A stretch of 64,000 bases of DNA from Rossellomorea vietnamensis (GTDB taxonomy: Bacteria > Bacillota > Bacilli > Bacillales > Bacillaceae_B): the NCBI RefSeq assembly GCF_025398035.1, contig NZ_CP104558.1, positions 3,668,001-3,732,000 of the forward strand, written 5' to 3'. Positions 8,351 through 18,383 of this stretch are shown in pieces (the first letter of the stretch is position 1; each line of letters starts with the position of its first letter). The position numbers and the translations under genes are program-made. The notes beneath the pieces were generated by a model, which did not search any database, was not told the origin of the DNA, and worked only from the letters and a program-made list of their open reading frames with translations.

Positions 8351-9832
8351 TTACTCCTTTAACACTGCGTCTATATAGAGATTCGGATTCACCAGTACTT
8401 CGGTTGCTTGTGAAAAGAGTGGACGCATCGCTTCTGCCCCAAGACCATAAAAAACAGCCAGCACGACGAGTACAGCAGACGTCATCCATAAGTATCGGGC
8501 GTCTCCCTTTGACACTCCGTTATATTCCTTCGGGGTTCCCCAGATGCCATTCAGGAAGATCTTGATGACAGAGTAGAGCACCAACAGACTGGATGCGAGG
8601 ACGACTCCTGCCCCTACATAGGCTCCTGCGGCAAAGCTTCCCCGTACAATTAAGAATTTCCCGATAAAACCGCTTAAAGGCGGGATGCCGGCAAGGGAGA
8701 ATGCGGCAACCAGGAATGTCCACCCGAGCCAAGGGTAGTGCTTGATGAGTCCCCCCATTTTCTTCAGATTGGCCGTGCCTGTGATGGCAATCATTACCCC
8801 GACCAGAAGGAATAAAGCGGCTTTGATGATCATGTCATGCACCAGGTAATAAATGGCACCTTCCAATGCTTCAGGGTTCATCGTCGATACCCCGAACAGA
8901 ATCACACCGACAGCAATGACGATGTTATAAATGATGATCTTTTTAACATCCCAATAGGCTATGGCACCGATACAGCCGAGCACCATGGTAAGGATGGCGA
9001 GTATGCTCAGGATCTCATGGGTAAATCCGGTATAGTGATAGAAAAATAACGTGTATGTCCGGATGATCGAATAAACGCCTACCTTCGTAAGCAGGGCTCC
9101 GAACAAAGCGAGCACCGGTGTCGGTGGCGCATAGTAAGAGCCCGGCAGCCAGAAGTAAAGGGGAAAGATCGCACCTTTAAGGCCAAAGACCAATAGGAAC
9201 AGGATGGCGATCGCCGTGATGATGCCAGGCTGATCCACTTCTGCGATTTTCCTCGAAATATCCGCCATATTCAACGTTCCAACGACTGAATACAAGTAGG
9301 CAACGGTAATGACGAATAGGGCGGAGGAGATGACATTCACGAGAATGTATTTGATCCCCTCACGAAGTTGTGCTTTTGTGCCGCCAAGAACCAATAGCAC
9401 ATAAGAACTCATCAGCATGACTTCAAAAAAGACGAATAGGTTGAAGATATCACCTGTCGTGAAAGCCCCGTTCACTCCAACCAATAGAAACTGAACGACA
9501 GGATAATAGTAGAATCGCTCCCTGTCAACCCCGATCGACTTAAACGAGTAGAGAAGCACGATAAAGGCTATGATACTTGTCGTAGTGACCAGTAAGGCAG
9601 AGAACATGTCGGAAACGAGGGTGATCCCAAAAGGAGCCTCCCAGCTTCCAAGGTTCACCGTCTGGATACCGTCATGGTGAACCGTATTGATGAGTACGAG
9701 GGAAGCTGCTACAGTCCCCAGCGTTGAAAGGGCTGAAATCCCTCGTTGCAGTTTCACATATTTGCTGATAAACATTAAGATAATCGCCGTAAATAACGGG
9801 ATTAGAATCGGTAGTATTAATAAGTTAGTCAT
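8351..9832 (-). CDS. mrpD: Mrp Na+/H+ antiporter subunit D (NuoN-like)
   Basis: A 493-residue polytopic subunit homologous to the proton-translocating NuoL/M/N subunits of complex I. It has about 14 predicted membrane helices. The proton-antiporter signature region includes [17 protein letters not shown] (about 135) and [24 protein letters not shown] (about 215-238), where the conserved Lys and Pro residues lie. It overlaps mrpC by 8 bases and uses a GAAGGA site inside the end of mrpC. Confidence 0.94.
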   Translation of the reverse strand: MTNLLILPILIPLFTAIILMFISKYVKLQRGISALSTLGTVAASLVLINTVHHDGIQTVNLGSWEAPFGITLVSDMFSALLVTTTSIIAFIVLLYSFKSIGVDRERFYYYPVVQFLLVGVNGAFTTGDIFNLFVFFEVMLMSSYVLLVLGGTKAQLREGIKYILVNVISSALFVITVAYLYSVVGTLNMADISRKIAEVDQPGIITAIAILFLLVFGLKGAIFPLYFWLPGSYYAPPTPVLALFGALLTKVGVYSIIRTYTLFFYHYTGFTHEILSILAILTMVLGCIGAIAYWDVKKIIIYNIVIAVGVILFGVSTMNPEALEGAIYYLVHDMIIKAALFLLVGVMIAITGTANLKKMGGLIKHYPWLGWTFLVAAFSLAGIPPLSGFIGKFLIVRGSFAAGAYVGAGVVLASSLLVLYSVIKIFLNGIWGTPKEYNGVSKGDARYLWMTSAVLVVLAVFYGLGAEAMRPLFSQATEVLVNPNLYIDAVLKE

Positions 9833-10166
9833 TTCCTTCGTTACCTCTCATCTGATCCATATTATCCGTGCCAAGCTCCTGATATGCCCGATAAGCGAGA
9901 ACGAGGAAGAAAGCTGTCACTCCAAAGCTGATGACGATTGCCGTCAGGATCAATGCCTGTGGCAAAGGATCGACATATGATTCAGCGTGTTCCCCGAGAA
10001 GAGGGGCAGCTCCCCCTTTAAGACCACTCACGGAAAGGATCAATAAATGGGCACCGTGGCTCAACAGGGCTGTCCCGATGATGATCCGGAGCAAGCTCTT
10101 GGATAACATTAAGTACACGGCGCTTGTAAATAGGATTCCGACGACGACGGCCATGATGATCTCCAT
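9825..10166 (-). CDS. mrpC: Mrp Na+/H+ antiporter subunit C (NuoK-like)
   Basis: A 113-residue subunit with three membrane helices, homologous to NuoK. Visible features are [20 protein letters not shown] near residue 25 and [21 protein letters not shown] near 67-87. Its ATG overlaps the mrpB stop as TAATG. Confidence 0.93.
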   Translation of the reverse strand: MEIIMAVVVGILFTSAVYLMLSKSLLRIIIGTALLSHGAHLLILSVSGLKGGAAPLLGEHAESYVDPLPQALILTAIVISFGVTAFFLVLAYRAYQELGTDNMDQMRGNEGND

Positions 10167-10600
10167 TATTCGCTCACCCCAATCGTTTGAATGATGGTCA
10201 TGGTGACCCCGATGACCACCAGATACACGCCTGTATCAAAGAGAACCGCTGTGTGCAGCGATGTCTTCCCTAACAGGGGAAGGTGAAAATAATCGTACGC
10301 GTGGGTGAGGAACGGAACATCGAATAATAAAGCCCCCGCACCCGTTGCCACTGAAAAGAACAGTCCGATCGCCGTGATGATCTTGTAGTCCACCGGTAAA
10401 ATGGTGGCGACGGTCTTGATGTCATAAGCGAGTAACAGTAATACAATGGCCCCCGACGTCATCAAGCCCCCGATGAATCCTCCCCCCGGGGTATAGTGAC
10501 CCGAGAAGAAAAGGCGCAGCGAGAACAGGATGATGATGAATGCGACCACATTGGTGACGGTCTGCAGGATGACATCATTCGTTTTTACTTTTGTTTTCAT
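10166..10600 (-). CDS. mrpB: Mrp Na+/H+ antiporter subunit B
   Basis: A 144-residue membrane subunit of the MnhB family, with four hydrophobic segments and the characteristic [20 protein letters not shown] block near residues 33-52. It overlaps mrpA by four bases (ATGA). MnhB-related sequence is also found at the C-terminal end of MrpA. Confidence 0.93.
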   Translation of the reverse strand: MKTKVKTNDVILQTVTNVVAFIIILFSLRLFFSGHYTPGGGFIGGLMTSGAIVLLLLAYDIKTVATILPVDYKIITAIGLFFSVATGAGALLFDVPFLTHAYDYFHLPLLGKTSLHTAVLFDTGVYLVVIGVTMTIIQTIGVSE

Positions 10601-13002
10601 CCTTCATCCCTCCTTGTAAGGCGCAGTTTGATCATGGAGAATATGCCAAGTGCCGCAATGGCCAAGACGCAAATTTCAAACATCGTATCAAACCCACGGA
10701 AGTCTACGAGGATGACGTTGACCATGTTTTCCCCGCCGGCTTTATCATGGGTATTTTCAATATAATACTTCGAAATGGACTTAAACATTTTCGAGCTGTA
10801 GGAAGAGATGGCAAATAATGCGACAACCACTCCAACCCCGATCGATATGAGTGCATTCCCGAGTTTAAACCGCATGCGTTCTTCATGCCTGCTTAATTTA
10901 GGCAGGTGATAGAAGCAAAGTAAGAACAGGGCGACCGACACGGTTTCAATGACAAGCTGTGTCAGGGCCAGGTCCGGGGCGCGGAATAATACAAAGAATA
11001 GTGAAACGGTATACCCTGCAGCTCCAAGCGAAATGATGGACGTCAGTCGTGATTTCGCAAACAGGATGGTGACAGAACTGATGACAAGGAGAAGCGCTAT
11101 GGCAATCTCATAGACTCCGACTGGAGCAACTTCCTCCAAATTGATGGCGAACGCCCCATTGAACCACATCGCAAACAATGATATGGCAATCAAGAAGGAG
11201 AAGATGTACACCAGATACGTACGGATAAAGCCTGTCATATAGCCGCTTGTAAAGTTATGGGCTCCACGCTCACTCTTGATGAGACCTCCATCATAGAAAG
11301 AATTCAGCGTAAAGCGCTCGGGGATCCATTTGTACACCTTTTTCCATGAAGGAAGGAGGAGATACAACAGGATACCGAATAGGATGACCCCGAATGTCAT
11401 GAACAGCTCAGGTGTAAATCCATGCCAGAATGAAATGTGCGTTTCAACCTCGTGTCCCTCTTGGATGAGGCTTGGCGTGATTGCCTTCACTGCAGGTGCG
11501 ATGATCCGCTCTGACAGGATATTCGGGAAGAAACCGAAGATGACCACGAGGGAAGCCAGGATGATCGGTGAGATCAACATTCCAAGAGGGGCTTCATGCG
11601 GTTTCTTTTCGAGCTTCTCCGGCTGGTGCTTCCCGGTAAAGGTCTTGAAGACCAGGATCATGCTGTAAATGAACGTGAACACACTTCCGACCCACGCAAG
11701 GAGCGGGAAGATCAAGCCGAATGTATCCAGGTTGAAAATATCCATTTCAAGGACCCTGACCATCCCGGTAAAGAACATTTCCTTGGAAAGGAATCCGTTG
11801 AAAGGAGGGAGCCCTGCCATGGAGAATGCTCCGATGATGGCGATGGTGAACGTGATGGGCATGAAGTTCATCAGCCCGCCAAGTTTACGGATATCCCGGG
11901 TACCCGTTTCGTGATCAATGATCCCGACGACCATGAATAAACTTCCTTTGAAGGTCGCGTGGTTGATCAAATGGAATACGGCAGCGAGTGTTGCCACCAT
12001 ATAAATGTTATCATCCAGCTCTGTGTAATGAAGAGCTGCCGCTCCCACTCCCAACAGGGACATGATGAGACCCAGTTGACTGACGGTGGAAAAGGCGAGG
12101 ATCCCTTTTAAGTCCGTTTGTTTGACGGCGTTGAAAGAACCCCAGAATAAAGTGAAGATCCCGACGCCTCCGACGAGCCACAGCCAAACGCTAGATTCTG
12201 CGAATACCGGGCTCAAGCGGGCGACAAGATAGATACCTGCTTTAACCATTGTGGCAGAGTGCAGATAGGCACTGACCGGTGTAGGTGCTTCCATGGCATC
12301 GGGCAGCCAGATGTGGAATGGGAACTGAGCGGATTTCGTGAAAGCTCCCAATAGTACCAGAAGCAAAGCAGGCATGAAAAACGCCTGTGTCATAAGCTGG
12401 TCAGCTTGTCCGACTAATTCCCTGATGCTGAAAGTCCCGCCCATGAGATAGAGGAGCAGGAATCCCCCAAGCATGCTGAGGCCCCCAAATACCGTGATGA
12501 GCATGGATTTTAGTGCTCCATACCTGGAACGCTCCCGGTGGTACCAATACCCGATCAATAAGAATGATGAAATGGAAGTGAATTCCCAGAACATATAAAG
12601 GACGATCAGGTTGTCGGAAAGGACAACGCCCAACATCGCCCCCATGAACATCATTAAGTACACATAAAAATTATGTAATTGCTCCTTCTTCTTATCTAAA
12701 TAATAAATGGAGTAAAGGACAACCAGTGAACCGATCCCCGTGATGAGCATGGCAAACAGCAATCCAAGGCCATCTACGTAAGCGGTGAAGTTGATCCCGA
12801 AGGAAGGCATCCACTCCAGTGTTTCCTTGACGGTGTCCCCATTTCTTGTAATGGAGATGAATTGAAAAAAGTACGTGAATAAAGCTGCCGGCAATAATAG
12901 TACGAACCAGCCGGTATGTACATTCCGAAATGCTTTATATAGAAATGGAATAAGTATCGCAAATAAAAAAGGCGATACAATTGCCCAATGTAATAAAGTC
13001 AT
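10597..13002 (-). CDS. mrpA: Mrp Na+/H+ antiporter subunit A (NuoL-like)
   Basis: An 801-residue subunit, the family's usual length and the largest of the complex. The first 500 residues are a NuoL-like proton-translocating module. Signature segments are FWEFTSISSFLLIGYW near 139, KSAQFPFHIWLPDAMEAPTPVSAYLHSATMVKAG near 220-250 and LPPFNGFLSKEMFF near 400. The rest adds further helices, including FRAPDLALTQLVIETVSVALFLL near 675. It heads the operon mrpABCDEFG. Together the seven subunits exchange cytoplasmic Na+ for H+ and support pH homeostasis and salt tolerance. Confidence 0.95.
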   Translation of the reverse strand: MTLLHWAIVSPFLFAILIPFLYKAFRNVHTGWFVLLLPAALFTYFFQFISITRNGDTVKETLEWMPSFGINFTAYVDGLGLLFAMLITGIGSLVVLYSIYYLDKKKEQLHNFYVYLMMFMGAMLGVVLSDNLIVLYMFWEFTSISSFLLIGYWYHRERSRYGALKSMLITVFGGLSMLGGFLLLYLMGGTFSIRELVGQADQLMTQAFFMPALLLVLLGAFTKSAQFPFHIWLPDAMEAPTPVSAYLHSATMVKAGIYLVARLSPVFAESSVWLWLVGGVGIFTLFWGSFNAVKQTDLKGILAFSTVSQLGLIMSLLGVGAAALHYTELDDNIYMVATLAAVFHLINHATFKGSLFMVVGIIDHETGTRDIRKLGGLMNFMPITFTIAIIGAFSMAGLPPFNGFLSKEMFFTGMVRVLEMDIFNLDTFGLIFPLLAWVGSVFTFIYSMILVFKTFTGKHQPEKLEKKPHEAPLGMLISPIILASLVVIFGFFPNILSERIIAPAVKAITPSLIQEGHEVETHISFWHGFTPELFMTFGVILFGILLYLLLPSWKKVYKWIPERFTLNSFYDGGLIKSERGAHNFTSGYMTGFIRTYLVYIFSFLIAISLFAMWFNGAFAINLEEVAPVGVYEIAIALLLVISSVTILFAKSRLTSIISLGAAGYTVSLFFVLFRAPDLALTQLVIETVSVALFLLCFYHLPKLSRHEERMRFKLGNALISIGVGVVVALFAISSYSSKMFKSISKYYIENTHDKAGGENMVNVILVDFRGFDTMFEICVLAIAALGIFSMIKLRLTRRDEG

Positions 13003-13114
13003 TTAAAACCCCCCTCTTATCATAATCGTTTATTCTCAACATGGTCTCATGTCAACCTCATTCATCATTCGGCAACATTCTTCCTTACTCGACCGAACCT
13101 GAACCCTAAAAAGC

Positions 13115-13143
13115 ATTATAACGTAAAAAATAAATGCTTGCAT
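13115..13143 (-). promoter_or_regulatory. candidate promoter of the mrp operon
   Basis: On the minus strand a perfect TATAAT (13120-13115) has ATGCAA 17 bases upstream. The -35 is weak. It lies about 115 bases before mrpA. I see nothing else of note in the rest of the 13003-13304 gap. Confidence 0.35.
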
Positions 13144-13304
13144 TACTCAGCATCCCATACATATCACAACTTTCAAGAAGTATTAAATATGAAGATACGT
13201 GGAAATGCATGTAGAAAAAAATGTTGGATTTTATCCTGTAATCCCGACACTTCCAGAATAGTTTCGGTCAAATTGGAGAATCCTATCCATAAGGTGGTGA
13301 AGTT

Positions 13305-13562
13305 ATGAAAAAGAAAACAGTAGCGGTTACGACCATATTTTTTGCTTTTTTTGGCTTTGCGTGGATGGTGGAAACCGAGGATCGATTTAATCGGGGGTTC
13401 ATTGAGACAGAAGACCCGACGAGTATGAATATCAAACCGGTTCAATATGGTGAAACGGAAGAAGTGGAAGAGGAAATAACGAAAGAACCCGTACGCGGGA
13501 GACAACCATTTGGATCCAGGGAATATATCAGAGTGGTACCCCATTCTCATTCCCTTCAATGA
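13305..13562 (+). CDS. small hypothetical protein with an N-terminal membrane anchor or signal
   Basis: 85 residues that I do not recognise. Residues 5-20 are hydrophobic after a KKK start (a signal-anchor or signal peptide). Then comes a soluble part with an acidic stretch EETEEVEEEITKE-like in composition around 50-62, and a basic, Arg-rich end. Translation evidence is good: GGTGGTGA lies 5-6 bases before the ATG and a terminator follows immediately. Probably a small surface-exposed or secreted protein. Confidence 0.6.
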   Translation: MKKKTVAVTTIFFAFFGFAWMVETEDRFNRGFIETEDPTSMNIKPVQYGETEEVEEEITKEPVRGRQPFGSREYIRVVPHSHSLQ

Positions 13563-13601
13563 AACGGCCCTTTCTTCCATAACAGAAGGGGCGTTTTTTT
13601 G
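13563..13601 (+). terminator. terminator after the 85-residue ORF
   Basis: AACGGCCCTTTCT pairs with AGAAGGGGCGTT (one mismatch), followed by seven T. Confidence 0.8.
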
Positions 13602-13725
13602 TTTAATGTACGACAGGGGTAGATAGGTATATAGTCATTGTCCCTTCTGTTTCTATACCCTTTTCAAGCTATCCATAAACGATTATGATGAGAGTGGATG
13701 AAGAATCGTTATGGGAGAGTTTTGA

Positions 13726-14301
13726 GTGAAAAATACATACTTAACAAGTTATTTACCCCTTTTTTCGATACTATTGTTTAGTCTGACGTTTTCCGTTTAT
13801 GGAGTGGGAGTCTTCGTGGACGTATTTAAAAAAATCGGTGTCTACCCGGGCATGAGGGAGTTTTTATCCGATATACAGCTTAAGCTTGCCATTTTGATCC
13901 TGTTAATGGTCGCCTTCTTCATGGTGTTCGCGGCTTTAAAACTGATTGCTGAGACCATCAATGGGGTATCCATGCTGTTTTTTGCCACGGATTCGGATGG
14001 TCAGTTGTATAATCTTGTCCGTACAGGCTCGATGATTTACTTCATCGGGGGCTTGGTGTCTGTGGTGAGCCTTAAGTCTTTTATTGGGCTTTTCATCATT
14101 TTTGCCCTTAGCTCACTCGCTTATTTTATCTACTTTGTGTATAAAATAAGTCCGTCCCTCTCGAAATGGGGGATCTTCGGAGTGGTGAGTTTGCAGGTAT
14201 TCTCATGGTCTTCGTTATTTTTGACGATCTTCTTTGTTTTTTTGAAGCTTTATAATGGAGTGATGGCTAGCCTCCCGATTATGTCGAAGGTGAAATTATA
14301 A
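13726..14301 (+). CDS. yufK: YufK-like membrane protein (DUF5366)
   Basis: A 191-residue integral membrane protein with five or six hydrophobic segments (about 8-28, 48-75, 100-118, 120-140, 150-175). It resembles B. subtilis YufK, which lies beside pbpD as here. The function is unknown. The start is a GTG at 13726 with GGGAGAG upstream. The stop codon is part of the following terminator palindrome. Confidence 0.7.
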   Translation: MKNTYLTSYLPLFSILLFSLTFSVYGVGVFVDVFKKIGVYPGMREFLSDIQLKLAILILLMVAFFMVFAALKLIAETINGVSMLFFATDSDGQLYNLVRTGSMIYFIGGLVSVVSLKSFIGLFIIFALSSLAYFIYFVYKISPSLSKWGIFGVVSLQVFSWSSLFLTIFFVFLKLYNGVMASLPIMSKVKL

Positions 14302-14347
14302 TAGAAAAAGCGTCTTCAGCACATGCTGCAGACGCTTTTTCTATTAT
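14297..14347. terminator. long palindromic bidirectional terminator yufK/pbpD
   Basis: A near-perfect palindrome of about 50 bases (core AAAAAGCGTCT and AGACGCTTTTT) overlaps the yufK stop codon and ends five bases before the pbpD stop. It can terminate transcripts from both sides. Confidence 0.85.
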
Positions 14348-14351
14348 AAAG

Positions 14352-16199
14352 TCATTCCATGATTTCCTGCCACACTTTATGGCTTGGACGCTGGCGTTCG
14401 ATCTCACTCATATCACGGGGGATATCATGGCCGACCCAAACGCCTGTCGTAAGGGTGTCGGTCAAACCCATCACCCAGTAATCATGATAGTTATTGGTCG
14501 TGCCGGTTTTGATTCCTACATATGGCTTGGATACATACGCGGCTCTTCCGGTTCCTGATGTCGCCCCTTCATTGAGCATTTTTCTCATTTTAGCAGTGGT
14601 ATCTGCTGACCAGACTTTCTTCGGATTCTTTTTCCATTGATAAAGAATCTTTCCGTGACTGTCACTGACGGAAATGATGGCATGACTCTCCTGATAACGG
14701 CCGTCAATAAAAGAGGTATAGGCGTCCGTCAGTTCCAGGGGACTCATGCCATATGTGAAGCCGCCAATGGAAGAGGCGAAGGTTTTATCTTCTTTTATCA
14801 CCCTTTCAAAGGAAAAAGGCGAGATGGCTTGGAAGGCTTTTTCTATGCCGACTTTTTCCATGAGACGAAGTGCCGAGCCGTTATAGGATTGTGCCAGGGA
14901 TTGTTGTAATGTCACCGTACCCGGCTGGATTCCTCCATAGTTGATCGGACAATACTCGCCGACACAGTATTGATTGGCATTGACTTTGTCATTAATCTCA
15001 GCCTTGAATTTCTCTATATAAGGACCGTATACGAGCAGCGGTTTAATAACCGAACCGGGCTGCCTGAAGGCTTGAAACGCATGATTGAAATTATATTTCT
15101 GGTAGTCCCTGCCCCCGGATAGGGCGACAATCATTCTTGACTTGTTGTCGATGGTGACGGTGGCTCCCTGTAAGTCTTCATTCAGCTGTCCATTCAAAGC
15201 CCGGACACTTTTTTGCTGAAGAGCGGGCTGCAACGCCGTTTGAATCCTGACACCTGACGAAATCACGTCTTGAAATCGTTCCTCGAGCTTCCCGGCTATC
15301 CGATTCCTTTCCTCTTCAGAAGCGGTGTTTTCCAGTTCCAGCTTATATCCTTCGTTTAGAGCGATCAGTTCCTTCAGCTCGTTCTCCACATAAAAGGCAT
15401 AGTCGGGATAGAGGTCGGTCTTCTTGCGGACATTCAGGTTGATGGGCATTTTCTTTAATTTCTCTGCTTCATCCTTCGATAACTTTGAAGTGCTTACAAG
15501 AATATCGAGCAGACGCTCCTGACGAACCTTCGTTTGATCGAAATGGTCAAGGGGATCATATTTACCCGGATTATTCGGGATCGAAGCGATGAACGCCATC
15601 TCCGCCTGGTTAAGGTCGGTGACGCTTTTTTGAAAATAGTATTGGGAGGCTGTTTCAATCCCGTATACTCCATTACTGAAGTAAATGACGTTCATATATA
15701 ACTCAAGTATTTCATCCTTTGATAAGGATTGTTCAATTTCATGGGCATAAAACAACTCTGTCAGTTTACGATTATAGGTTTTCTCCTGATCCAGATAAAG
15801 GTTTCGGGCGAGCTGCTGTGTAATGGTGCTACCACCCTGCTGGATATGGGTGAACACCAGATTTTTCACGACGGCCCGGAGGATTGCGCCGGCATCGAAA
15901 CCGACGTGTTCGTAAAAATGCTGATCTTCAGATGCGACGAGAATATCCTTTAGGAATGGGGGGATCTTCTCGTCCGCCAAATATAGACGGTAAGGGCGGT
16001 TCACTTCTGAAAAGACCTTACCGTCCCCATCAAGGAGTAAGCTTGTACGATTCAGGTCGATGGAATCGGTACTCACGGCATGCTCCAACTCCTGTTGAAA
16101 GCTTTGTACCTTGTTCCATTCACCCGTCGCAAAAAATAACGTGGTGAAGAAGATGAGCATAAAACTAATCACCGTTATATAACCTGCAAAAACTCTCAT
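14352..16199 (-). CDS. pbpD: class A penicillin-binding protein (PbpD/PBP4 type)
   Basis: A 615-residue bifunctional peptidoglycan synthase anchored by one N-terminal helix (about 8-25), with its catalytic domains outside the membrane. The glycosyltransferase 51 domain shows EDQHFYEHVGFD with the catalytic Glu at about 91, and QGGSTITQQLARN at about 121. The transpeptidase domain has the SxxK box in GSVIKPL near 383 and KTGTT near 564. Length matches B. subtilis PBP4. It lies 16 bases downstream of the MFS gene and is probably in one transcript with it. The ribosome binding site (GTAGAGTG) is weak. Confidence 0.92.
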   Translation of the reverse strand: MRVFAGYITVISFMLIFFTTLFFATGEWNKVQSFQQELEHAVSTDSIDLNRTSLLLDGDGKVFSEVNRPYRLYLADEKIPPFLKDILVASEDQHFYEHVGFDAGAILRAVVKNLVFTHIQQGGSTITQQLARNLYLDQEKTYNRKLTELFYAHEIEQSLSKDEILELYMNVIYFSNGVYGIETASQYYFQKSVTDLNQAEMAFIASIPNNPGKYDPLDHFDQTKVRQERLLDILVSTSKLSKDEAEKLKKMPINLNVRKKTDLYPDYAFYVENELKELIALNEGYKLELENTASEEERNRIAGKLEERFQDVISSGVRIQTALQPALQQKSVRALNGQLNEDLQGATVTIDNKSRMIVALSGGRDYQKYNFNHAFQAFRQPGSVIKPLLVYGPYIEKFKAEINDKVNANQYCVGEYCPINYGGIQPGTVTLQQSLAQSYNGSALRLMEKVGIEKAFQAISPFSFERVIKEDKTFASSIGGFTYGMSPLELTDAYTSFIDGRYQESHAIISVSDSHGKILYQWKKNPKKVWSADTTAKMRKMLNEGATSGTGRAAYVSKPYVGIKTGTTNNYHDYWVMGLTDTLTTGVWVGHDIPRDMSEIERQRPSHKVWQEIME

Positions 16200-16215
16200 A
16201 TTTCACTCTACTTTT

Positions 16216-17436
16216 CTAGTAATCTTTCACATGACTTGGGGTTTCAGAATGATGTATACTCCACCATAATAATCCAAATGCCCCCAAGAATAAAGCACCT
16301 GTTACATAAAAAACGGAAGAAATGCCAATATATCCGGATACCACTCCTCCAAAGGCAGGTCCGATTACATTACCAAGGAACCGGAAGCTTTGGTTATACC
16401 CAAGGACTTCCCCCTGCATACTCAAAGGCGCTTCCTGACGGATGTATGCTGTGACGCATGGAATCATGCCGCCGATTGCAATTCCGAACAGAAACCGGAA
16501 AAGGACAAGCTGCCATAGCTCGACAGCCAGGGCCTGTGGAACGATGAAGATAGATGCGAGAACGAGAAGGATGGATAAAACCTTTTCGTACCCGATATCG
16601 TCTCCAAGCTTTCCCCATCGTCTGGTTGCAATCAAATTCCCGAATCCTGTAGCAGAAAAGGCGATTCCTGCTAAAAATGCCAGATTACTAGAAGAAGTGA
16701 GTTCATCAACATACAAGGCGAGAAGCGGCTGTATGCTGAAGTTCGCCACTTGAATCAGGCAGGAAAGGATAAGGACCGTCACAAGTAATTTATGACTGAA
16801 GATATGCTGCAGGACTTCTTTACTCGAGTACTTGTTTCGTTGATCCCGTTGTTCCCTGCTTCTTTGTTCATCGATGCCGAAAAGGACGACGGTCGCAGCA
16901 GTGGCAATGGCGATGGAAGTGAAGATGAACGTGTAGGAAAACCCCACATTGTCTGCCAACAGTCCTCCAATCACGGGCCCGAATAAACCGCCTGATACGG
17001 TTCCCATTTGAAGGGTGCCAAGTGTCCTTCCCGCTTCTTCCTTAGGTGTCTGGGAGGAAATGAGGGCCATCGATGTAGGGATGAATCCCGTCACCGCACC
17101 CATGATTCCCCGCAGGATGAATAGTCCCCCGACGGAATGCATAAACCCCATTAAGAAGATGGACGTTGCAATCCCGTATCCCGTGATGAGGAGGATCGGT
17201 TTATATCCAAAACGATCCCCGATCCGCCCCCATAAGGGAGATATGAAGAAGGCCGTTAAAAATGTAACGCCAAAGACAAAACCTGACCAGCGCTGTACAT
17301 ATTCGTGACTGTAAGTGCCAAAGGTTTCAATGTAAAGGGATAAAAAAGGCAGCACCATGGTTGCGCTGGCCGCCACCAGAAAATTGGCCATGAGCATGAT
17401 GGTTAGATTCTTTCTTTTTTGTGAAATGATTAACAC
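16216..17436 (-). CDS. yuxJ: MFS exporter (YuxJ-like), possible ATT start
   Basis: A 12-helix major facilitator of the drug/metabolite efflux (DHA1) type, about 403-406 residues. It has the motif-A block SPLWGRIGDRFGYKPIL near residue 66 and a second-half counterpart RRWGKLGDDIGYEKVL near 270. Position beside pbpD and kapD matches B. subtilis yuxJ. The start is unclear: the first candidate, GTG 17436, directly abuts AGAAGG and could not use it. An ATT at 17427 is optimally spaced 8 bases after AGAAGG. The first ATG is already inside the first helix. The substrate is unknown. Confidence 0.8.
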   Translation of the reverse strand: MLIISQKRKNLTIMLMANFLVAASATMVLPFLSLYIETFGTYSHEYVQRWSGFVFGVTFLTAFFISPLWGRIGDRFGYKPILLITGYGIATSIFLMGFMHSVGGLFILRGIMGAVTGFIPTSMALISSQTPKEEAGRTLGTLQMGTVSGGLFGPVIGGLLADNVGFSYTFIFTSIAIATAATVVLFGIDEQRSREQRDQRNKYSSKEVLQHIFSHKLLVTVLILSCLIQVANFSIQPLLALYVDELTSSSNLAFLAGIAFSATGFGNLIATRRWGKLGDDIGYEKVLSILLVLASIFIVPQALAVELWQLVLFRFLFGIAIGGMIPCVTAYIRQEAPLSMQGEVLGYNQSFRFLGNVIGPAFGGVVSGYIGISSVFYVTGALFLGAFGLLWWSIHHSETPSHVKDY

Positions 17437-17565
17437 CTTCTATTTGATTTTTTATTTCGTATACCTAAATATTCATTTTATTAAAGATTTGATTCATAGT
17501 CCACTGAATCACATTTATTCACATGGAAAACCGGGAATTAGTCATAATTTCCGGGCTTAGCATGA

Positions 17566-17571
17566 TATAAT
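17566..17571 (+). promoter_or_regulatory. extended -10 element upstream of kapD
   Basis: TGATATAAT is an extended -10 with no convincing -35. It would give a leader of about 135 bases before kapD. No leader hairpin or known riboswitch is recognisable there. Confidence 0.35.
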
Positions 17572-17714
17572 GTAAGAATAAGAAGTATGGAGAAATGAAG
17601 AGCTTGTCGTACAGTTCTCCGTTCGGATGGAGCAATAAAATAGGATTATCCTAAAAAACATTCTTTATTATAGATAAATTGGGGTCTTATCTACATTTTG
17701 AGGAGGGAGTTCAC

Positions 17715-18335
17715 GTGGCGAAAGCGGAACAGCTTGTGTTTATAGATTTTGAGTTTTCTATGCCGGAACGACATAGGGTCCCCAAAGGTTTCTTCCCTGA
17801 AATCATCGAAGCCGGGGTAGTGGTGGTGGAGTATGGAAAGGTGACAGGTACGTTTTCCTCTTATGTAAAACCGACTGCATTTCCCAAACTGACCAACCGC
17901 TGCAAACGTTTTTTATCCATCAGCCAGAGTGAAGTGGATTCAGGGATATCGTTCCAATGTCTGATAGATTATTTCAACGGGTTAAATGATAAGGGAGTCG
18001 CGAAAGTAGTGACGTGGGGAAACATGGATATGAAGGTACTGCGCGATAACTGCGCCCAGACAGGCGTTCCATTTCCTTTCCAAGCTCAATTCGTCGATCT
18101 GTCCATGGAATATAAACGCTTCTTCGGTGATCAGAACCAGACGGGACTATGGAAGGCCGTCCAGGAATATGGAAGGGAAGGTGTCGGAAAGCACCATAAA
18201 GCGTTGGATGATGCCCTCACCACCCAGCACATCTATAACCTGGTCGAAAAAGACAAAAAATACCTCGATAAAGCCGAACCCACCACCATCGGTGACCGAA
18301 TCGACCTCTCCAAGTTCTACAACCAGCTTGCATGA
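17715..18335 (+). CDS. kapD: KapD, DEDDh exonuclease-like inhibitor of the KinA sporulation pathway
   Basis: 206 residues, essentially the length of B. subtilis KapD. It is an exonuclease-fold protein: Exo I FIDFEFSMP (Asp, Glu) at about 10-18, Exo II TWGNMDMKVL near 105, and Exo III HHKALDDALTT near 165 with the final conserved His and Asp. B. subtilis KapD inhibits the KinA branch of the sporulation phosphorelay. Start at GTG 17715, which follows GGAGGGAG. The upstream in-frame codons lack a ribosome site. Convergent with kapB. Confidence 0.88.
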   Translation: MAKAEQLVFIDFEFSMPERHRVPKGFFPEIIEAGVVVVEYGKVTGTFSSYVKPTAFPKLTNRCKRFLSISQSEVDSGISFQCLIDYFNGLNDKGVAKVVTWGNMDMKVLRDNCAQTGVPFPFQAQFVDLSMEYKRFFGDQNQTGLWKAVQEYGREGVGKHHKALDDALTTQHIYNLVEKDKKYLDKAEPTTIGDRIDLSKFYNQLA

Positions 18336-18336
18336 C

Positions 18337-18383
18337 AAGACGAGGGACGGACCTTCAAATGAAGGTCCGTCCCTCGTCTTTCA
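18337..18383. terminator. kapD/kapB terminator built from the GAGGGACGGACCTTC word
   Basis: A perfect 20-bp stem with a 4-base loop. Both arms contain the 15-mer GAGGGACGGACCTTC or its complement, which recurs elsewhere in the window. T-rich flanks lie on both strands. Confidence 0.88.
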
